NCBI RefSeq assembly: GCF_018130065.1
Contig: NZ_JAFCME010000004.1
Span: forward strand, 62,001-126,000
Direction: 5' to 3'
DNA: 64,000 nt
Source of the DNA: Bradyrhizobium sp. AUGA SZCCT0158
GTDB lineage: Bacteria > Pseudomonadota > Alphaproteobacteria > Rhizobiales > Xanthobacteraceae
The notes beneath the pieces are model-generated. The model was not told the DNA's origin. It worked only from the letters and a program-made list of their open reading frames with translations, and searched no databases. Shown here piece after piece: positions 1 through 9,154 of the stretch (positions are counted from its first letter, which is position 1; every line of letters starts with the position of its first letter). The position numbers and the translations under genes were made by a program.

Positions 1-1
1 T

Positions 2-1003
2 GCCGGCGGGTTTGCCTATGCCGCCGAAGACCACGTGCTGTTCTCGCCGCAGGCCATGAATGCCGCAAATTCGGTGATGCCGCGCTATGGCGCGTTGTCG
101 AGGCGCTCGCTCGACGAGATGATCGCCGGCGCACGCGTCGACGTCGCGCCCTACAAGCGCGATAACACCGACTTCGTGCTGTGGAAGCCGTCCAAACCGG
201 GCGAGCCGTCGTGGCCGTCGCCGGCCGGTATCACCGTGGAAGGCCGCCCGGGCTGGCACATCGAATGCTCGGCGATGGCCTGGAAACATCTTGGCGAGAA
301 GTTCGACATCCATGGCGGCGGCATCGACCTGGTGTTTCCGCATCATGAGAACGAACTGGCGCAGACCTGCTGCGCCTTTCATTCCGACCGCATGGCAAAT
401 GTCTGGATGCACAACGGCTTCCTGCAGCTCGAGAGCGAGAAGATGTCGAAATCAACAGGCAACTTCTTCACGATCCGCGAGATGCTGGCCGATTGGCCGG
501 GCGAGGTGCTGCGCTTGAGCATGCTCAAGACGCATTACCGCTCGCCGCTCGACTGGACCACCAAGGGGGCGGAAGAAAGCGCCAGGACGCTGGACGATTG
601 GTACGCCATCGCAGCCGACGCCGACGCCGGTGAGCCGTCGCCGGCCCTGACCGAAGCGCTCTATGATGACCTCAACACGGCGCAGGCCATGGCCGTCTTG
701 CACGGCCTGCGCAACGCAGCAGCGTCCGGGGGGGAGCGCGAACGCGGCGAGTTTGCCGCGTCCCTTCGGCTGCTCGGTTTCCTGTCCGTGAGCGCGGCCG
801 ACTGGAAGGGACGCAAACAGCAGGCGAGCGGCATCGATGCAGGGCAGGTCGATCGGCTGCTCGCCGACCGCGCGGCCGCGCGGGCGCGAAAGGACTTCAA
901 GGAGTCCGATCGGATCCGTGACGAACTCGCCGCCATGGGCGTTGTCATCAAGGACGGCAAGGACGCGGAAGGCAAACCCGTGACAACCTGGGAGATTGCG
1001 TGA
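2..1003 (+). CDS. cysS: Cysteinyl-tRNA synthetase, 5'-truncated by window edge
   Basis: Class I aminoacyl-tRNA synthetase that charges tRNA-Cys with cysteine in the cytoplasm. The reading frame is open from base 2, so the N-terminus, including the HIGH motif, lies outside the window; 333 residues are visible. Family hallmarks seen are the [10 protein letters not shown] segment with a zinc-ligand Cys, the [15 protein letters not shown] segment, and an intact KMSKS loop at bases 440-454 that closes over the ATP site. The C-terminal part carries the helical anticodon-binding region ending in a DRIRDEL-type motif. The stop codon overlaps the start of the next small ORF (TGATG), which suggests translational coupling and a cysS-led operon reaching cimA. 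Confidence 0.97.
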   Translation, partial: AGGFAYAAEDHVLFSPQAMNAANSVMPRYGALSRRSLDEMIAGARVDVAPYKRDNTDFVLWKPSKPGEPSWPSPAGITVEGRPGWHIECSAMAWKHLGEKFDIHGGGIDLVFPHHENELAQTCCAFHSDRMANVWMHNGFLQLESEKMSKSTGNFFTIREMLADWPGEVLRLSMLKTHYRSPLDWTTKGAEESARTLDDWYAIAADADAGEPSPALTEALYDDLNTAQAMAVLHGLRNAAASGGERERGEFAASLRLLGFLSVSAADWKGRKQQASGIDAGQVDRLLADRAAARARKDFKESDRIRDELAAMGVVIKDGKDAEGKPVTTWEIA

Positions 1004-1116
1004 TGACCAGACCCGATACGCCTTTCCCAAAACACTGGCGCTACTACATCTTCATCAAATGGGCCGTGATCGTTGCGGCGGTCGTGCTCGTGCTGCGATT
1101 GTTCGGAGTGTTTTGA
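1003..1116 (+). CDS. 37-aa single-pass membrane peptide coupled to cysS
   Basis: A 37-codon ORF starts inside the cysS stop (TGATG) and ends 4 bases before the next gene. The peptide begins [15 protein letters not shown] and continues with a hydrophobic run of about 15 residues rich in V, A, I and L (roughly 20-36), so a single membrane span is likely. Basic and aromatic residues precede the span. Its position between two tightly packed genes and the exact overlap are the best evidence that it is translated. I do not recognise a family and propose no function. Confidence 0.6.
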   Translation: MTRPDTPFPKHWRYYIFIKWAVIVAAVVLVLRLFGVF

Positions 1117-1120
1117 AGCG

Positions 1121-1630
1121 ATGGGACAGTCGTTGCCCAAACCCGCACTACGGCCGTTTCTTGCGGCGGATACCCCCGTTGTGGCGGCGATCTTCGTTGC
1201 CGCGATCCAGGAATTGACCGGGGATGACTACGGCGAGGCGCAGCAGGAAGCCTGGGCATCGGCGGCCGATGATGAGGAACAATTCGGCAAGAAGCTGGCC
1301 GGTGAATTGACCCTGATCGCGACGCTGCAGAATTCGCCGGTCGGATTTGCTTCGCTGAAGGGCGCCTCGCATATCGAGATGCTCTATGTGCACCCCAGCG
1401 CGGTGGGGCAGGGCGTCGGCGCGATGCTGTGCGATGCGCTGGAAAAGCTCGCCGGTGGGCGCGGCGCCAAGATTCTCACGGTTGACGTCAGCGACAACGC
1501 GCAGGAATTCTTCCTCAAGCGCGGTTACGTCGCCATGCAGCGCAACACCGTCACCATCAACGGTGAATGGCTCGCCAATACCACGATGCAGAAGACGCTG
1601 GCCGAGGCCGCGCCGGGAGCGCCACAATGA
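1121..1630 (+). CDS. GNAT family N-acetyltransferase
   Basis: A 169-aa protein of the GNAT acetyltransferase fold. The acetyl-CoA binding loop is visible as HPSAVGQGVGAMLCDALE (the Q/RxxGxG/A pattern), preceded by the beta-strand HIEMLYV, and the C-terminal half has the typical NAQEFFLKRGYV segment. I chose the ATG at 1121 because it lies just after the small ORF and the domain begins soon after it; more upstream starts overlap that ORF. The 3' end overlaps the cimA start by ATGA, so the gene belongs to the cysS-cimA transcription unit. The acceptor substrate cannot be deduced. Confidence 0.9.
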   Translation: MGQSLPKPALRPFLAADTPVVAAIFVAAIQELTGDDYGEAQQEAWASAADDEEQFGKKLAGELTLIATLQNSPVGFASLKGASHIEMLYVHPSAVGQGVGAMLCDALEKLAGGRGAKILTVDVSDNAQEFFLKRGYVAMQRNTVTINGEWLANTTMQKTLAEAAPGAPQ

Positions 1631-3225
1631 GCCGCGAACGCCTCTATCTGTTCGACACCACGCTGCGCGACGGCGCGCAAACCAACGGCGTCGACTTCAC
1701 GCTGCATGACAAGCAGATCATCGCCGGCATGCTCGACGAACTCGGCATCGACTATGTCGAAGGCGGCTATCCCGGCGCCAATCCGACCGATACCGAATTT
1801 TTTGCGACCAAGCCGAAGCTCGACCATGCGCGCTTTACCGCATTCGGCATGACGCGCCGTCCCGGCCGCTCGGCTTCCAACGATCCCGGGCTGGCGGCGC
1901 TGATCGAGGCCAAGGCGGATGCGATCTGCTTTGTCGCGAAAGCATCCGCCTATCAGGTGCGCGTCGCGCTCGAGACCACCAATGAGGAAAACCTCGCCTC
2001 GATCCGCGACAGCGTCAGTGCCGCCAAGGCCGCCGGCCGCGAGGTGATGGTGGATTGCGAGCACTTCTTCGACGGCTACAAGGAGAATTCCGAATTCGCG
2101 CTGGCCTGCGCCAAGGCGGCTTATGAGTCCGGCGCGCGCTGGGTCGTGCTGTGCGACACCAATGGTGGCACCATGCCGCATGAAGTCGAGACCATCGTCG
2201 GCGATGTGATCAAGCACATTCCCGGCGGAAATGTCGGCATCCACGCCCATAACGACACCGAGCAGGCGGTCGCCAACTCGTTCGCGGCGGTGCGCGCCGG
2301 GGCGCGGCAGATCCAGGGCACGCTGAACGGGCTCGGCGAGCGCTGCGGCAACGCCAATCTCTGTTCGCTGATCCCGACCTTGCGGCTGAAGAACGAATTT
2401 TCGAACGCCTTCGAGATCGGCGTCACCGACGAAAAAATGGCGACCTTGATGAAGGTATCGCGGACGCTCGACGACATGCTGAACCGCGCGCCGAACCGCC
2501 ACGCCGCCTATGTCGGCGAAAGCGCCTTCGTGACCAAGACCGGCATCCACGCCTCCGCTGTCATGAAGGACCCGCACACCTATGAGCACGTGCTGCCCGA
2601 ACTGGTCGGCAACCATCGCAAGGTGCTGGTGTCCGATCAGGCCGGCCGCTCCAATGTGATGGCCGAACTCGATCGCGCCGGCATTCCCTACGAAAAGAGC
2701 GATCCGAAACTGGCGCGGCTGGTCGAGGAGTTGAAGGAGCGCGAGGCGGCCGGATACGCCTACGAATCCGCCAATGCGTCGTTCGATCTGTTGGCGCGGC
2801 GTACGCTCGGGCGGGTGCCGGAATATTTCCGGGTCGAGCAGTTCGACGTCAATGTCGAGCAGCGCTACAATTCCAACGGCCAGCGCGTCACGGTGGCGCT
2901 TGCGGTGGTCAAGGTCGATGTCGCCGGCGAGCGGCTGATTTCGGCCGCGGAAGGCAACGGCCCGGTCAACGCGCTCGACGTCGCGCTGCGCAAGGACCTC
3001 GGCAAATACCAGAAATACATCGAAGGCCTGAGGCTGATCGACTACCGCGTTCGTATCCTCAATGGCGGCACGGAGGCGGTGACGCGGGTGCTGATCGAGA
3101 GCGAGGATGAGAACGGCGATAGCTGGATCACGGTCGGCGTGTCGCCCAATATCATCGACGCTTCGTTCCAGGCGCTGATGGATTCGGTGGTCTACAAGTT
3201 GGTGAAATCAGGCGCGCCGGTGTGA
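1627..3225 (+). CDS. cimA: Citramalate synthase (CimA-type, LeuA/HCS superfamily)
   Basis: A 532-aa enzyme predicted to condense pyruvate with acetyl-CoA to (R)-citramalate, the threonine-independent entry to isoleucine. The N-terminus has the LYLFDTTLRDGAQ motif that defines the HMGL-like TIM barrel, with the metal-binding HAHND motif near residue 208 and the NGLGERCGNANL segment. The C-terminal third is a LeuA-type regulatory dimer domain. The length and the TIGR00977-like architecture favour CimA over 2-isopropylmalate synthase, though a homocitrate synthase-like role cannot be ruled out by eye. The start at 1627 overlaps the GNAT stop (ATGA), whereas the frame is also open further upstream. 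Confidence 0.9.
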   Translation: MSRERLYLFDTTLRDGAQTNGVDFTLHDKQIIAGMLDELGIDYVEGGYPGANPTDTEFFATKPKLDHARFTAFGMTRRPGRSASNDPGLAALIEAKADAICFVAKASAYQVRVALETTNEENLASIRDSVSAAKAAGREVMVDCEHFFDGYKENSEFALACAKAAYESGARWVVLCDTNGGTMPHEVETIVGDVIKHIPGGNVGIHAHNDTEQAVANSFAAVRAGARQIQGTLNGLGERCGNANLCSLIPTLRLKNEFSNAFEIGVTDEKMATLMKVSRTLDDMLNRAPNRHAAYVGESAFVTKTGIHASAVMKDPHTYEHVLPELVGNHRKVLVSDQAGRSNVMAELDRAGIPYEKSDPKLARLVEELKEREAAGYAYESANASFDLLARRTLGRVPEYFRVEQFDVNVEQRYNSNGQRVTVALAVVKVDVAGERLISAAEGNGPVNALDVALRKDLGKYQKYIEGLRLIDYRVRILNGGTEAVTRVLIESEDENGDSWITVGVSPNIIDASFQALMDSVVYKLVKSGAPV

Positions 3226-3249
3226 GGCTTAGGCGTCAACTCCATCGAT

Positions 3250-3334
3250 CGTCATTGCGAGGAGCGTAGCGACGAAGCAATCCATCTATCCGTTATGCCG
3301 CACGATGGATTGCTTCGCTTCGCTCGCAATGACG
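3250..3334. repeat. Palindromic intergenic repeat (REP-like)
   Basis: An 85-base imperfect inverted repeat. The left arm starts CGTCATTGCGAGGAGCG and continues to AAGCAATCCAT; the right arm returns as ATGGATTGCTTCGC to TCGCAATGACG. The same sequence type is scattered through intergenic DNA of Bradyrhizobium and related genomes. Here it lies 25 bases after cimA and could act as a transcriptional attenuator or an mRNA-stabilising hairpin. Confidence 0.85.
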
Positions 3335-3356
3335 TGGAAACACTTGGGGCTCATTC

Positions 3357-3734
3357 ATGCTCGATCACGTCTCCGTCGGCGTTGCCGATCTCGAACGAGC
3401 AGCGCGCTTCTATGAACCAACCCTGGCCGCGCTCGGCCTGACGCGGCTGGTCACACGCCCCGCGACCATCGGCTTCGGCAAGACCTATCCCGAATTCTGG
3501 ATCAACCTGCGCGCCGGCATGCCGCCGGTCGCGCCGGAAAGCGGCATCCATATCTGCCTGCGCGCGCGGTCCACTGAAGCTGTCGATGCCTTCCACGCCG
3601 CGGCGCTCGGCGCCGGTGGCCGCTCCGACGGCGCGCCGGGCCTCCGTCCGCACGACCGGGTGAAATATTACGCCGCGTTCGTCATCGACCCCGACGGCAA
3701 CCGCATCGAGGCGGTGACGTTTCCGAGTGAATGA
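3357..3734 (+). CDS. VOC (glyoxalase/bleomycin resistance) family protein
   Basis: A 125-aa single-domain protein with the vicinal oxygen chelate fold. It starts MLDHVSVGVADLERAARFY, the usual first strand with the metal-ligand His followed by the FY helix, and ends with DPDGNRIEAVTF, the usual last strand carrying a Glu ligand. Proteins of this size act as dimers on small electrophiles or bind them. No neighbour points to a substrate. The gene stands alone between a REP-like repeat and a convergent gene. Confidence 0.9.
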   Translation: MLDHVSVGVADLERAARFYEPTLAALGLTRLVTRPATIGFGKTYPEFWINLRAGMPPVAPESGIHICLRARSTEAVDAFHAAALGAGGRSDGAPGLRPHDRVKYYAAFVIDPDGNRIEAVTFPSE

Positions 3735-3746
3735 CGGCGCAAACTC

Positions 3747-4352
3747 CTAAAGCCGTCGCGCGACGTCCGGCGCCATCTCCTGGGTGCCCGCGGGCGCAAG
3801 GGCTGCGGCGGCGCGCAGGCGCGGCAGGATGTCCTCGACGCGTTCGGCCTTCAGCACCTCGACATCCAGGGCAGGGCGGATGAACTGATTGGCGCGCATA
3901 TGCGTCAATAGCGCGATCAGCGGCTCCCAGAAATTGTCGATGTTGGCGAGCAACACCGGTTTGGTGTGTCGGCCGAGCTGTTGCCAGGTCATCTGCTCGA
4001 CCAGCTCTTCCAGTGTGCCGACGCCGCCGGGAAGGGCGACGAACGCATCCGAGCGTTCGAACATCAGCCGCTTGCGCTCGTGCATGTCAGGCGTGACGAC
4101 CAGTTCGGTAAGGTTCGGATTCATGCGCTCGCGGTTCGCAAGAAAATCCGGAATGATCCCGGTGACGGCGCCACCGTGGTCCAGCACGGATTTGGCAACC
4201 GCGCCCATCAGGCCCACTGAACCTCCGCCATAGACTAGGCGGATACTGTTCTCGGCGAACACCTTGCCCAGAGCGGTCGCCGCTTCGAGGAAACGGTGGT
4301 TGGAGCCGGAGCCGGAGCCGCAATAGACGCAGACGGTTTTGATTTGGTTCAT
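3747..4352 (-). CDS. LOG family / TIGR00730 Rossmann-fold protein
   Basis: A 201-aa protein of the lonely-guy type, predicted to be a cytokinin-type riboside 5'-monophosphate phosphoribohydrolase that cleaves nucleotide monophosphates to free base and ribose 5-phosphate. Diagnostic motifs are YGGGSVGLMG (residues 41-50) and PGGVGTLEE (108-116), the signature that binds the phosphoribosyl group and carries the catalytic Glu. I place the start at 4352 (MNQIKTVCVYCGSG); an ATG nine bases earlier (4361) is also possible. Many such proteins have been mislabelled as lysine decarboxylases; nothing here supports that activity. Confidence 0.93.
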   Translation of the reverse strand: MNQIKTVCVYCGSGSGSNHRFLEAATALGKVFAENSIRLVYGGGSVGLMGAVAKSVLDHGGAVTGIIPDFLANRERMNPNLTELVVTPDMHERKRLMFERSDAFVALPGGVGTLEELVEQMTWQQLGRHTKPVLLANIDNFWEPLIALLTHMRANQFIRPALDVEVLKAERVEDILPRLRAAAALAPAGTQEMAPDVARRL

Positions 4353-4565
4353 GCAATTCATGTGGCACTGCAGCGTAAAAAGCTCAAGTCCGAGAATATA
4401 CTGCCACAGTGGTTTTGAACCCGAAATACGGGCAAACCGGAGAAAGTTTTGCCTTTCAAGGCTGTACGCGGCGTTTAAACGCTCTATATGACGAGCAGAA
4501 TGACGATCAATGGAAAACATGCAGCGGCGAACGGGTGCGCCATCAGACTTCTGGGCGCTTGATCC

Positions 4566-6512
4566 ATGGCCGACACTGATTCGCGCGCCGACGAAGCGCC
4601 ACTGGCCACCAGCGACCCCCTCGAAAAGGCGACCCTGATCGGGACGCTGGCGCATCTGTGGCCCTATATCTGGCCCGGCGACCGCGCCGACCTGAAAATG
4701 CGCGTGGTCTGGTCAATGGTGCTGCTGCTGGTCGCGAAGCTCGCGACGCTGACGGTGCCCTTCACCTTCAAATGGGCGATCGACGCGCTCAACGGCCACG
4801 GCAGTGCGCCGGTGGAACCGTCGAATTGGACGCTGTGGCTGATCGCGTCGCCGTTACTGATGACCGCAAGCTATGGCGCGGTGCGGGTGCTGATGGCGGT
4901 GCTGACGCAGTGGCGCGACGGCATCTTCGCGCGCGTTGCGATGCATGCGGTGCGCAAGCTCGCCTACATCACCTTCGTGCACATGCACGAGCTGTCGCTC
5001 CGCTTCCACCTCGAGCGCAAGACCGGGGGACTGACCCGCGTGCTGGAGCGTGGCCGCACCGGCATCGAAGTGATCGTGCGGATGGTGATCCTGCAACTGA
5101 TCCCGACCATCGTCGAGGTGTCGCTGTTGATGGCGGTGCTGCTGTGGCAGTTCGACTGGCGCTACGTGCTGGTCACCGCGGTCACGGTCGTGATCTATAT
5201 GTACTACACCTACATCGCGACCGAATGGCGGATCGAGATCCGCCGCAAGATGAACGATTCCGACACCGAGGCGAACACCAAGGCGATCGACTCGCTGCTC
5301 AACTACGAGACCGTAAAATATTTCAGCGCCGAACAGCGCGAGGCCGCGCGCTACGACCGCTCGATGGAGCGCTACGAACACAACAGCGTGAAGACTTACA
5401 CGTCGCTGGCGGTGCTCAACACCGGGCAGGCGGTCATCTTCACGCTCGGTCTCACCGCGACCATGCTGATGTGCGCGATCGGCGTGCGCAACGGCACCAA
5501 CACCGTCGGTGACTTCGTCATGGTCAACGCCATGATGATCCAGCTGTACCAGCCGCTCAATTTCATGGGCATGGTCTATCGCGAGATCAAGCAGGCGGTG
5601 ATCGACATCGAGAAGATGTTCAGCGTGCTGTCGCGCAACCCCGAGATCAAGGACATCCCGGGCGCCGTGCCGCTGGTGGTCGGTTCGGGCAATGTGCGTT
5701 TCGAAGACGTGCAATTTGCCTATGACCCCGAGCGCCCGATCCTGAAAGGCCTCAGCTTCGAGGTACCGGCCGGCAAGACGGTTGCGATCGTCGGGCCCTC
5801 GGGGGCGGGCAAGTCGACGATCTCGCGGCTGCTTTTCCGCCTTTACGACGTTTCCGGCGGCAAGATCCTGATCGACGGCCAGGACATCAGGAACGTCACC
5901 CAGGCGTCGCTGCGCGCCTCGATCGGCATGGTGCCGCAGGATACCGTGCTGTTCAACGACACCATCCGCTACAACATCCGCTACGGCCGCTGGGACGCCA
6001 GCGATGCGGAGGTGGAGGAGGCCGCGCAACTGGCGCAGATCGACAGCTTCATCCGGATGTCACCGCTGGGATATGAGACCCAGGTCGGCGAACGCGGACT
6101 GAAATTGTCCGGCGGCGAGAAGCAGCGCGTCGCGATCGCGCGCACCGTGCTGAAGGCGCCGCCGATTCTGGTGCTCGATGAGGCGACCTCGGCGCTCGAT
6201 AGCCACACCGAGCATGAAATCCAGGAATCGCTCGAACGGGTCTCGCGCGGCCGCACTTCGCTGGTGATCGCGCATCGGCTCTCGACCATCGTCGGCGCGG
6301 ACGAAATTATCGTGTTGGATCAGGGCCGCATTGCCGAGCGCGGTACGCACGCCCGGCTTTTGGCTTCCGGCGGACTTTATGCCAGTATGTGGAACAGGCA
6401 GCGCGAAGCCGAGGAGGCGCGGGAGAAGCTCGCGCAGATCGACGACGACAACGAGGCGCCCAACCGCATCCCGCCGCCGGTCCAGGATCCTCTGGTCACC
6501 GCTGCGGAATAA
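4566..6512 (+). CDS. Atm1-type ABC exporter (fused permease-ATPase)
   Basis: A 648-aa half-transporter with an N-terminal six-helix membrane domain and a C-terminal nucleotide-binding domain. The Walker A motif GPSGAGKST lies at about residues 410-418, followed by the ABC signature LSGGEKQRVAIART and Walker B ILVLDEATSALD, with the switch His in IAHRLSTI. Membrane-domain features such as NYETVKYFSAEQRE match the mitochondrial Atm1/HMT1 family, which exports glutathione-linked sulfur or metal species. The protein should work as a homodimer in the inner membrane. It is transcribed divergently from the LOG-family gene across about 210 bases. Confidence 0.93.
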   Translation: MADTDSRADEAPLATSDPLEKATLIGTLAHLWPYIWPGDRADLKMRVVWSMVLLLVAKLATLTVPFTFKWAIDALNGHGSAPVEPSNWTLWLIASPLLMTASYGAVRVLMAVLTQWRDGIFARVAMHAVRKLAYITFVHMHELSLRFHLERKTGGLTRVLERGRTGIEVIVRMVILQLIPTIVEVSLLMAVLLWQFDWRYVLVTAVTVVIYMYYTYIATEWRIEIRRKMNDSDTEANTKAIDSLLNYETVKYFSAEQREAARYDRSMERYEHNSVKTYTSLAVLNTGQAVIFTLGLTATMLMCAIGVRNGTNTVGDFVMVNAMMIQLYQPLNFMGMVYREIKQAVIDIEKMFSVLSRNPEIKDIPGAVPLVVGSGNVRFEDVQFAYDPERPILKGLSFEVPAGKTVAIVGPSGAGKSTISRLLFRLYDVSGGKILIDGQDIRNVTQASLRASIGMVPQDTVLFNDTIRYNIRYGRWDASDAEVEEAAQLAQIDSFIRMSPLGYETQVGERGLKLSGGEKQRVAIARTVLKAPPILVLDEATSALDSHTEHEIQESLERVSRGRTSLVIAHRLSTIVGADEIIVLDQGRIAERGTHARLLASGGLYASMWNRQREAEEAREKLAQIDDDNEAPNRIPPPVQDPLVTAAE

Positions 6513-6569
6513 TTGAAATACCGCTCGATCCCGAAGCAACGGGACCGGGCCAGCCAATAGTGAGCCTTG

Positions 6570-7274
6570 ATGTCGATTGCCAATTCCATCCGCGCGCAAA
6601 TCCCGCCTGTTCATCCCGAGGGCTATCCCTTCATCGGCGGCTTTGCGCTTGCAAGCCTGGTCCTGTTCTGGATCTGGACGCCGCTCGGCTGGATCGGCAC
6701 GATCCTGACGGTATGGTGTGCGCTGTTCTTCCGCGACCCCGTGCGCGTCACGCCGGTGCGCGAAGGCGTCGTGGTGTCGCCGGCCGATGGACGGGTCTCG
6801 ATGATCTCCCAGGTGTTGCCGCCGGCCGAGCTTGGTCTCGGCGACCGGCCGCTGCTGCGCATCTCGATCTTCATGAGCGTGTTCAACTGCCACGTGAATC
6901 GCAGCCCGGTGGCGGGCCGGATCGACCGCATCGCCTATCGGCCCGGCACCTTCATCAATGCCGAGCTCGACAAGGCCAGCGAAGACAATGAGCGCAACTC
7001 GCTGGTGATCTCGACCGCCAGCCATGGCCGCATCGGCGTGGTCCAGATCGCAGGCCTAGTGGCGCGACGTATTGTCTCGTTCGTGCGCGAGGGGCAGACG
7101 ATCGGCGCCGGCGAGCGGTTCGGCCTGATCCGGTTCGGCTCGCGGCTCGACGTCTATTTGCCCGAAGGCGGCAAAGCGCTGGTTTCCGAGGGCCAAACCG
7201 CGGTCGCCGGCGAGACCGTGCTGGCCGATCTCGGCGGCGCCAGCGAGCAGGGGCGGACGTTCCGCGCCGATTAA
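6570..7274 (+). CDS. psd: Phosphatidylserine decarboxylase proenzyme, short (PSD-A) type
   Basis: Converts phosphatidylserine to phosphatidylethanolamine at the inner membrane. The 234-aa proenzyme has an N-terminal hydrophobic region (about residues 20-50), the SPADG strand, an [13 protein letters not shown] segment with the conserved His, and the self-cleavage site RFGS near residues 188-191; the Ser becomes the pyruvoyl group of the alpha subunit. The ATG at 6570 is preferred over the adjoining TTG. The next gene, pssA, supplies the substrate of this reaction, and the two probably form a transcription unit, with about 76 bases between them. Confidence 0.96.
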   Translation: MSIANSIRAQIPPVHPEGYPFIGGFALASLVLFWIWTPLGWIGTILTVWCALFFRDPVRVTPVREGVVVSPADGRVSMISQVLPPAELGLGDRPLLRISIFMSVFNCHVNRSPVAGRIDRIAYRPGTFINAELDKASEDNERNSLVISTASHGRIGVVQIAGLVARRIVSFVREGQTIGAGERFGLIRFGSRLDVYLPEGGKALVSEGQTAVAGETVLADLGGASEQGRTFRAD

Positions 7275-7350
7275 CCATCCGAATGGCCAAGGCGCCTGCC
7301 GGCCGCCACAATGGCGGCGCAGGCTGGCGCTTGCTATATATTGGCGAGCC

Positions 7351-8238
7351 ATGATGACACCCGATCCCAAGTCTCCGGAAATGCGCCGCCGCCGGTTTCG
7401 TCCGATTCCGATCCGGATGCTGGTGCCGAACTTCATCACGTTGCTGGCGATCTGCGCCGGGCTGACAGCGATCCGGCTGTCGATCGAAGGCCGCATGGAG
7501 CTCGCAGTCGCCGCGATCGTGTTCGCGGCGGTGCTGGACGGGGTCGACGGCCGCGTCGCGCGCATGATCAAGGGCCAGTCGAAATTCGGCGCCGAACTCG
7601 ACAGCCTCGCGGACTTCGTCAATTTCGGTGTCACCCCCGGCCTGATGCTGTATTTCTGGCAGTTGCATGATCTCGGCAATGGCGGCTGGATCGCGGCCAT
7701 GGTGTATGCGATCTCAGGCGGCCTGCGGCTGGCGCGGTTCAATGCCAGCATCGACGATCCGAACAAGCCTGCGTTCGCGGCAAATTATTTCACCGGCGTC
7801 CCGGCGCCGCTCGGTGCGCTGACCGTGATGCTGCCGATCTATCTGGTCTTTTTGGGCGTCCCGCAGCCGCCGGCGATACTGACCGCGTTCTATACGCTGC
7901 TGATCGGATTCCTGATGGTGTCGCGGCTGCCGGTGCTTTCCGGCAAGACCGTGCGTATGCGCGTGCCGCCGGAAATGGTGCTGCCGGTTTTCGTCTCGGT
8001 GGTGTTCTTCATCGCGCTGCTCGTGAGCTACCCCTGGTACATTCTCTCGGTCGGGACCGTGCTGTATCTGTTGAGCCTGCCGTGGGGCTGGAAAACCTAT
8101 CGCGATCACGAGCGAAACGCTGCTGCCGCGCTGGCGGCTGCGACCACCGATGCCGCCGCACCCGCTGGTCCAGCACCCGTATTCCCGGCGGCTCCGGCCG
8201 ACGCCGAGCATGACGACCGACCGGCGCGGCTGAACTGA
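7351..8238 (+). CDS. pssA: CDP-diacylglycerol--serine O-phosphatidyltransferase
   Basis: Makes phosphatidylserine from CDP-diacylglycerol and serine, the step before Psd. The 295-aa membrane protein shows the CDP-alcohol phosphotransferase signature DGxxARx8GxxxDxxxD exactly at residues 66-88, with the catalytic metal-binding aspartates D84 and D88. About six to eight hydrophobic spans follow. The last 40 residues are an Ala/Pro-rich tail with no predicted fold, probably dispensable. Two in-frame ATGs (7351, 7354) are adjacent, and the first is used here. Confidence 0.95.
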   Translation: MMTPDPKSPEMRRRRFRPIPIRMLVPNFITLLAICAGLTAIRLSIEGRMELAVAAIVFAAVLDGVDGRVARMIKGQSKFGAELDSLADFVNFGVTPGLMLYFWQLHDLGNGGWIAAMVYAISGGLRLARFNASIDDPNKPAFAANYFTGVPAPLGALTVMLPIYLVFLGVPQPPAILTAFYTLLIGFLMVSRLPVLSGKTVRMRVPPEMVLPVFVSVVFFIALLVSYPWYILSVGTVLYLLSLPWGWKTYRDHERNAAAALAAATTDAAAPAGPAPVFPAAPADAEHDDRPARLN

Positions 8239-8289
8239 GCCGCCACGCGACTTCCGATATAGCTGCCAAGATAGCTGCCATGAGCGCTG

Positions 8290-8318
8290 GCCGAGTTGGG
8301 TTCGATCCCAATCTCGGC
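8290..8318. other. Hairpin-forming inverted repeat downstream of pssA
   Basis: Arms GCCGAGTTGGG and CCCAATCTCGGC pair around a six-base loop TTCGAT with a single bulge. It lies between pssA and the RraA-like gene, 63 bases before the GTG start of the latter, and is not followed by a T-tract. It could be a processing or stability element. Just upstream, an ATAGCTGCCA unit is repeated twice in tandem (about 8260-8280). Confidence 0.4.
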
Positions 8319-8380
8319 TATAGGGCTTGGCGATGTCAGGCCGTCCAGAATTCCGGCCCAAAAATCAGGAGAGAAACGCA

Positions 8381-9100
8381 GTGACCCAGTCCGCTTCCGC
8401 CCCGCTACCGGCTTCCGTGCTTGAAGCGTTGGCCCGCTACGACACGCCGACGATCTGCAATGCGATGGAGATCGTGGCGCCTGAGCGCCGGCTGATCGGC
8501 TACACCACCAAGCCGCTGGTCTGCCCGTTTCCCAACCTGCCGCCGATGGTCGGCTATGCCCGTACCGTGTCGATCCGCTCGGTGCTCAAATCAGGCCTTC
8601 CGGCCGACGAGCAGGCAAGGCGCCGCATCGCCTATTATGAATATGTCGGCACCGGCTTTGGTCCGCGCATCACCGTGATCCAGGATATCGACGGCGCCGA
8701 CGTCGGCTACGGCGCGTTCTGGGGCGAAGTGCAGAGCAACGTGCACAAGGCGCTCGGCTGCCTCGGCGTCATCACCGATGGTTCTATCAGGGACATCCCG
8801 CAATGGGCGCCGGGCTTCCAGGCGCTGGCCGGATCGATCGGTCCGTCGCATGCCTGGGTGCATGCCGAAAGTTTTGGCGGCGAAGTGCGCGTCGCCGGCA
8901 TGACGGTGCATTCCGATGATTTGATCCATGCCGACCAGCATGGGGCGATCGTGATTCCGATCGATATCGCCGCCAAGATTCCGGACGCCGCCGAACTCTG
9001 CGGCCGTCGCGAGACGCCAATCCTCGATATTGCGCGCAGCCCGGACTTCACGCTCGAGAAACTGAAAGAGGCGCTGAAACGTTCCGCTGAAATCCACTGA
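8381..9100 (+). CDS. RraA-like protein (aldolase/dimethylmenaquinone methyltransferase family)
   Basis: A 239-aa member of the RraA/HMG-aldolase-like family. It begins with a typical YDTPTICNAME segment and contains GCLGVITDGSIRDIPQ, equivalent to the G-x-V-x-D-G-x-x-R-D motif that binds Mg and the pyruvyl group in class II pyruvate aldolases. The chosen start is GTG 8381, preceded at good distance by AGGAGAG; a longer ATG-started frame exists but lacks a ribosome site. Members may be aldolases or decarboxylases of 4-hydroxy-2-oxo acids. The following Bug-type receptor gene (54 bases on) suggests a role in carboxylate catabolism. Confidence 0.85.
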   Translation: MTQSASAPLPASVLEALARYDTPTICNAMEIVAPERRLIGYTTKPLVCPFPNLPPMVGYARTVSIRSVLKSGLPADEQARRRIAYYEYVGTGFGPRITVIQDIDGADVGYGAFWGEVQSNVHKALGCLGVITDGSIRDIPQWAPGFQALAGSIGPSHAWVHAESFGGEVRVAGMTVHSDDLIHADQHGAIVIPIDIAAKIPDAAELCGRRETPILDIARSPDFTLEKLKEALKRSAEIH

Positions 9101-9154
9101 CGAAAACAACCACCGGCGAAAAGTTGGGGTAATTAACACACGAGGGGAGACGTC

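Noticed and set aside
8290..8318. Sequence resembling a tRNA T-arm (GGGTTCGATCCC)
   Set aside because: No acceptor stem, anticodon arm or D arm can be formed around it; the loop size does not fit a T-arm. Listed only as a hairpin.
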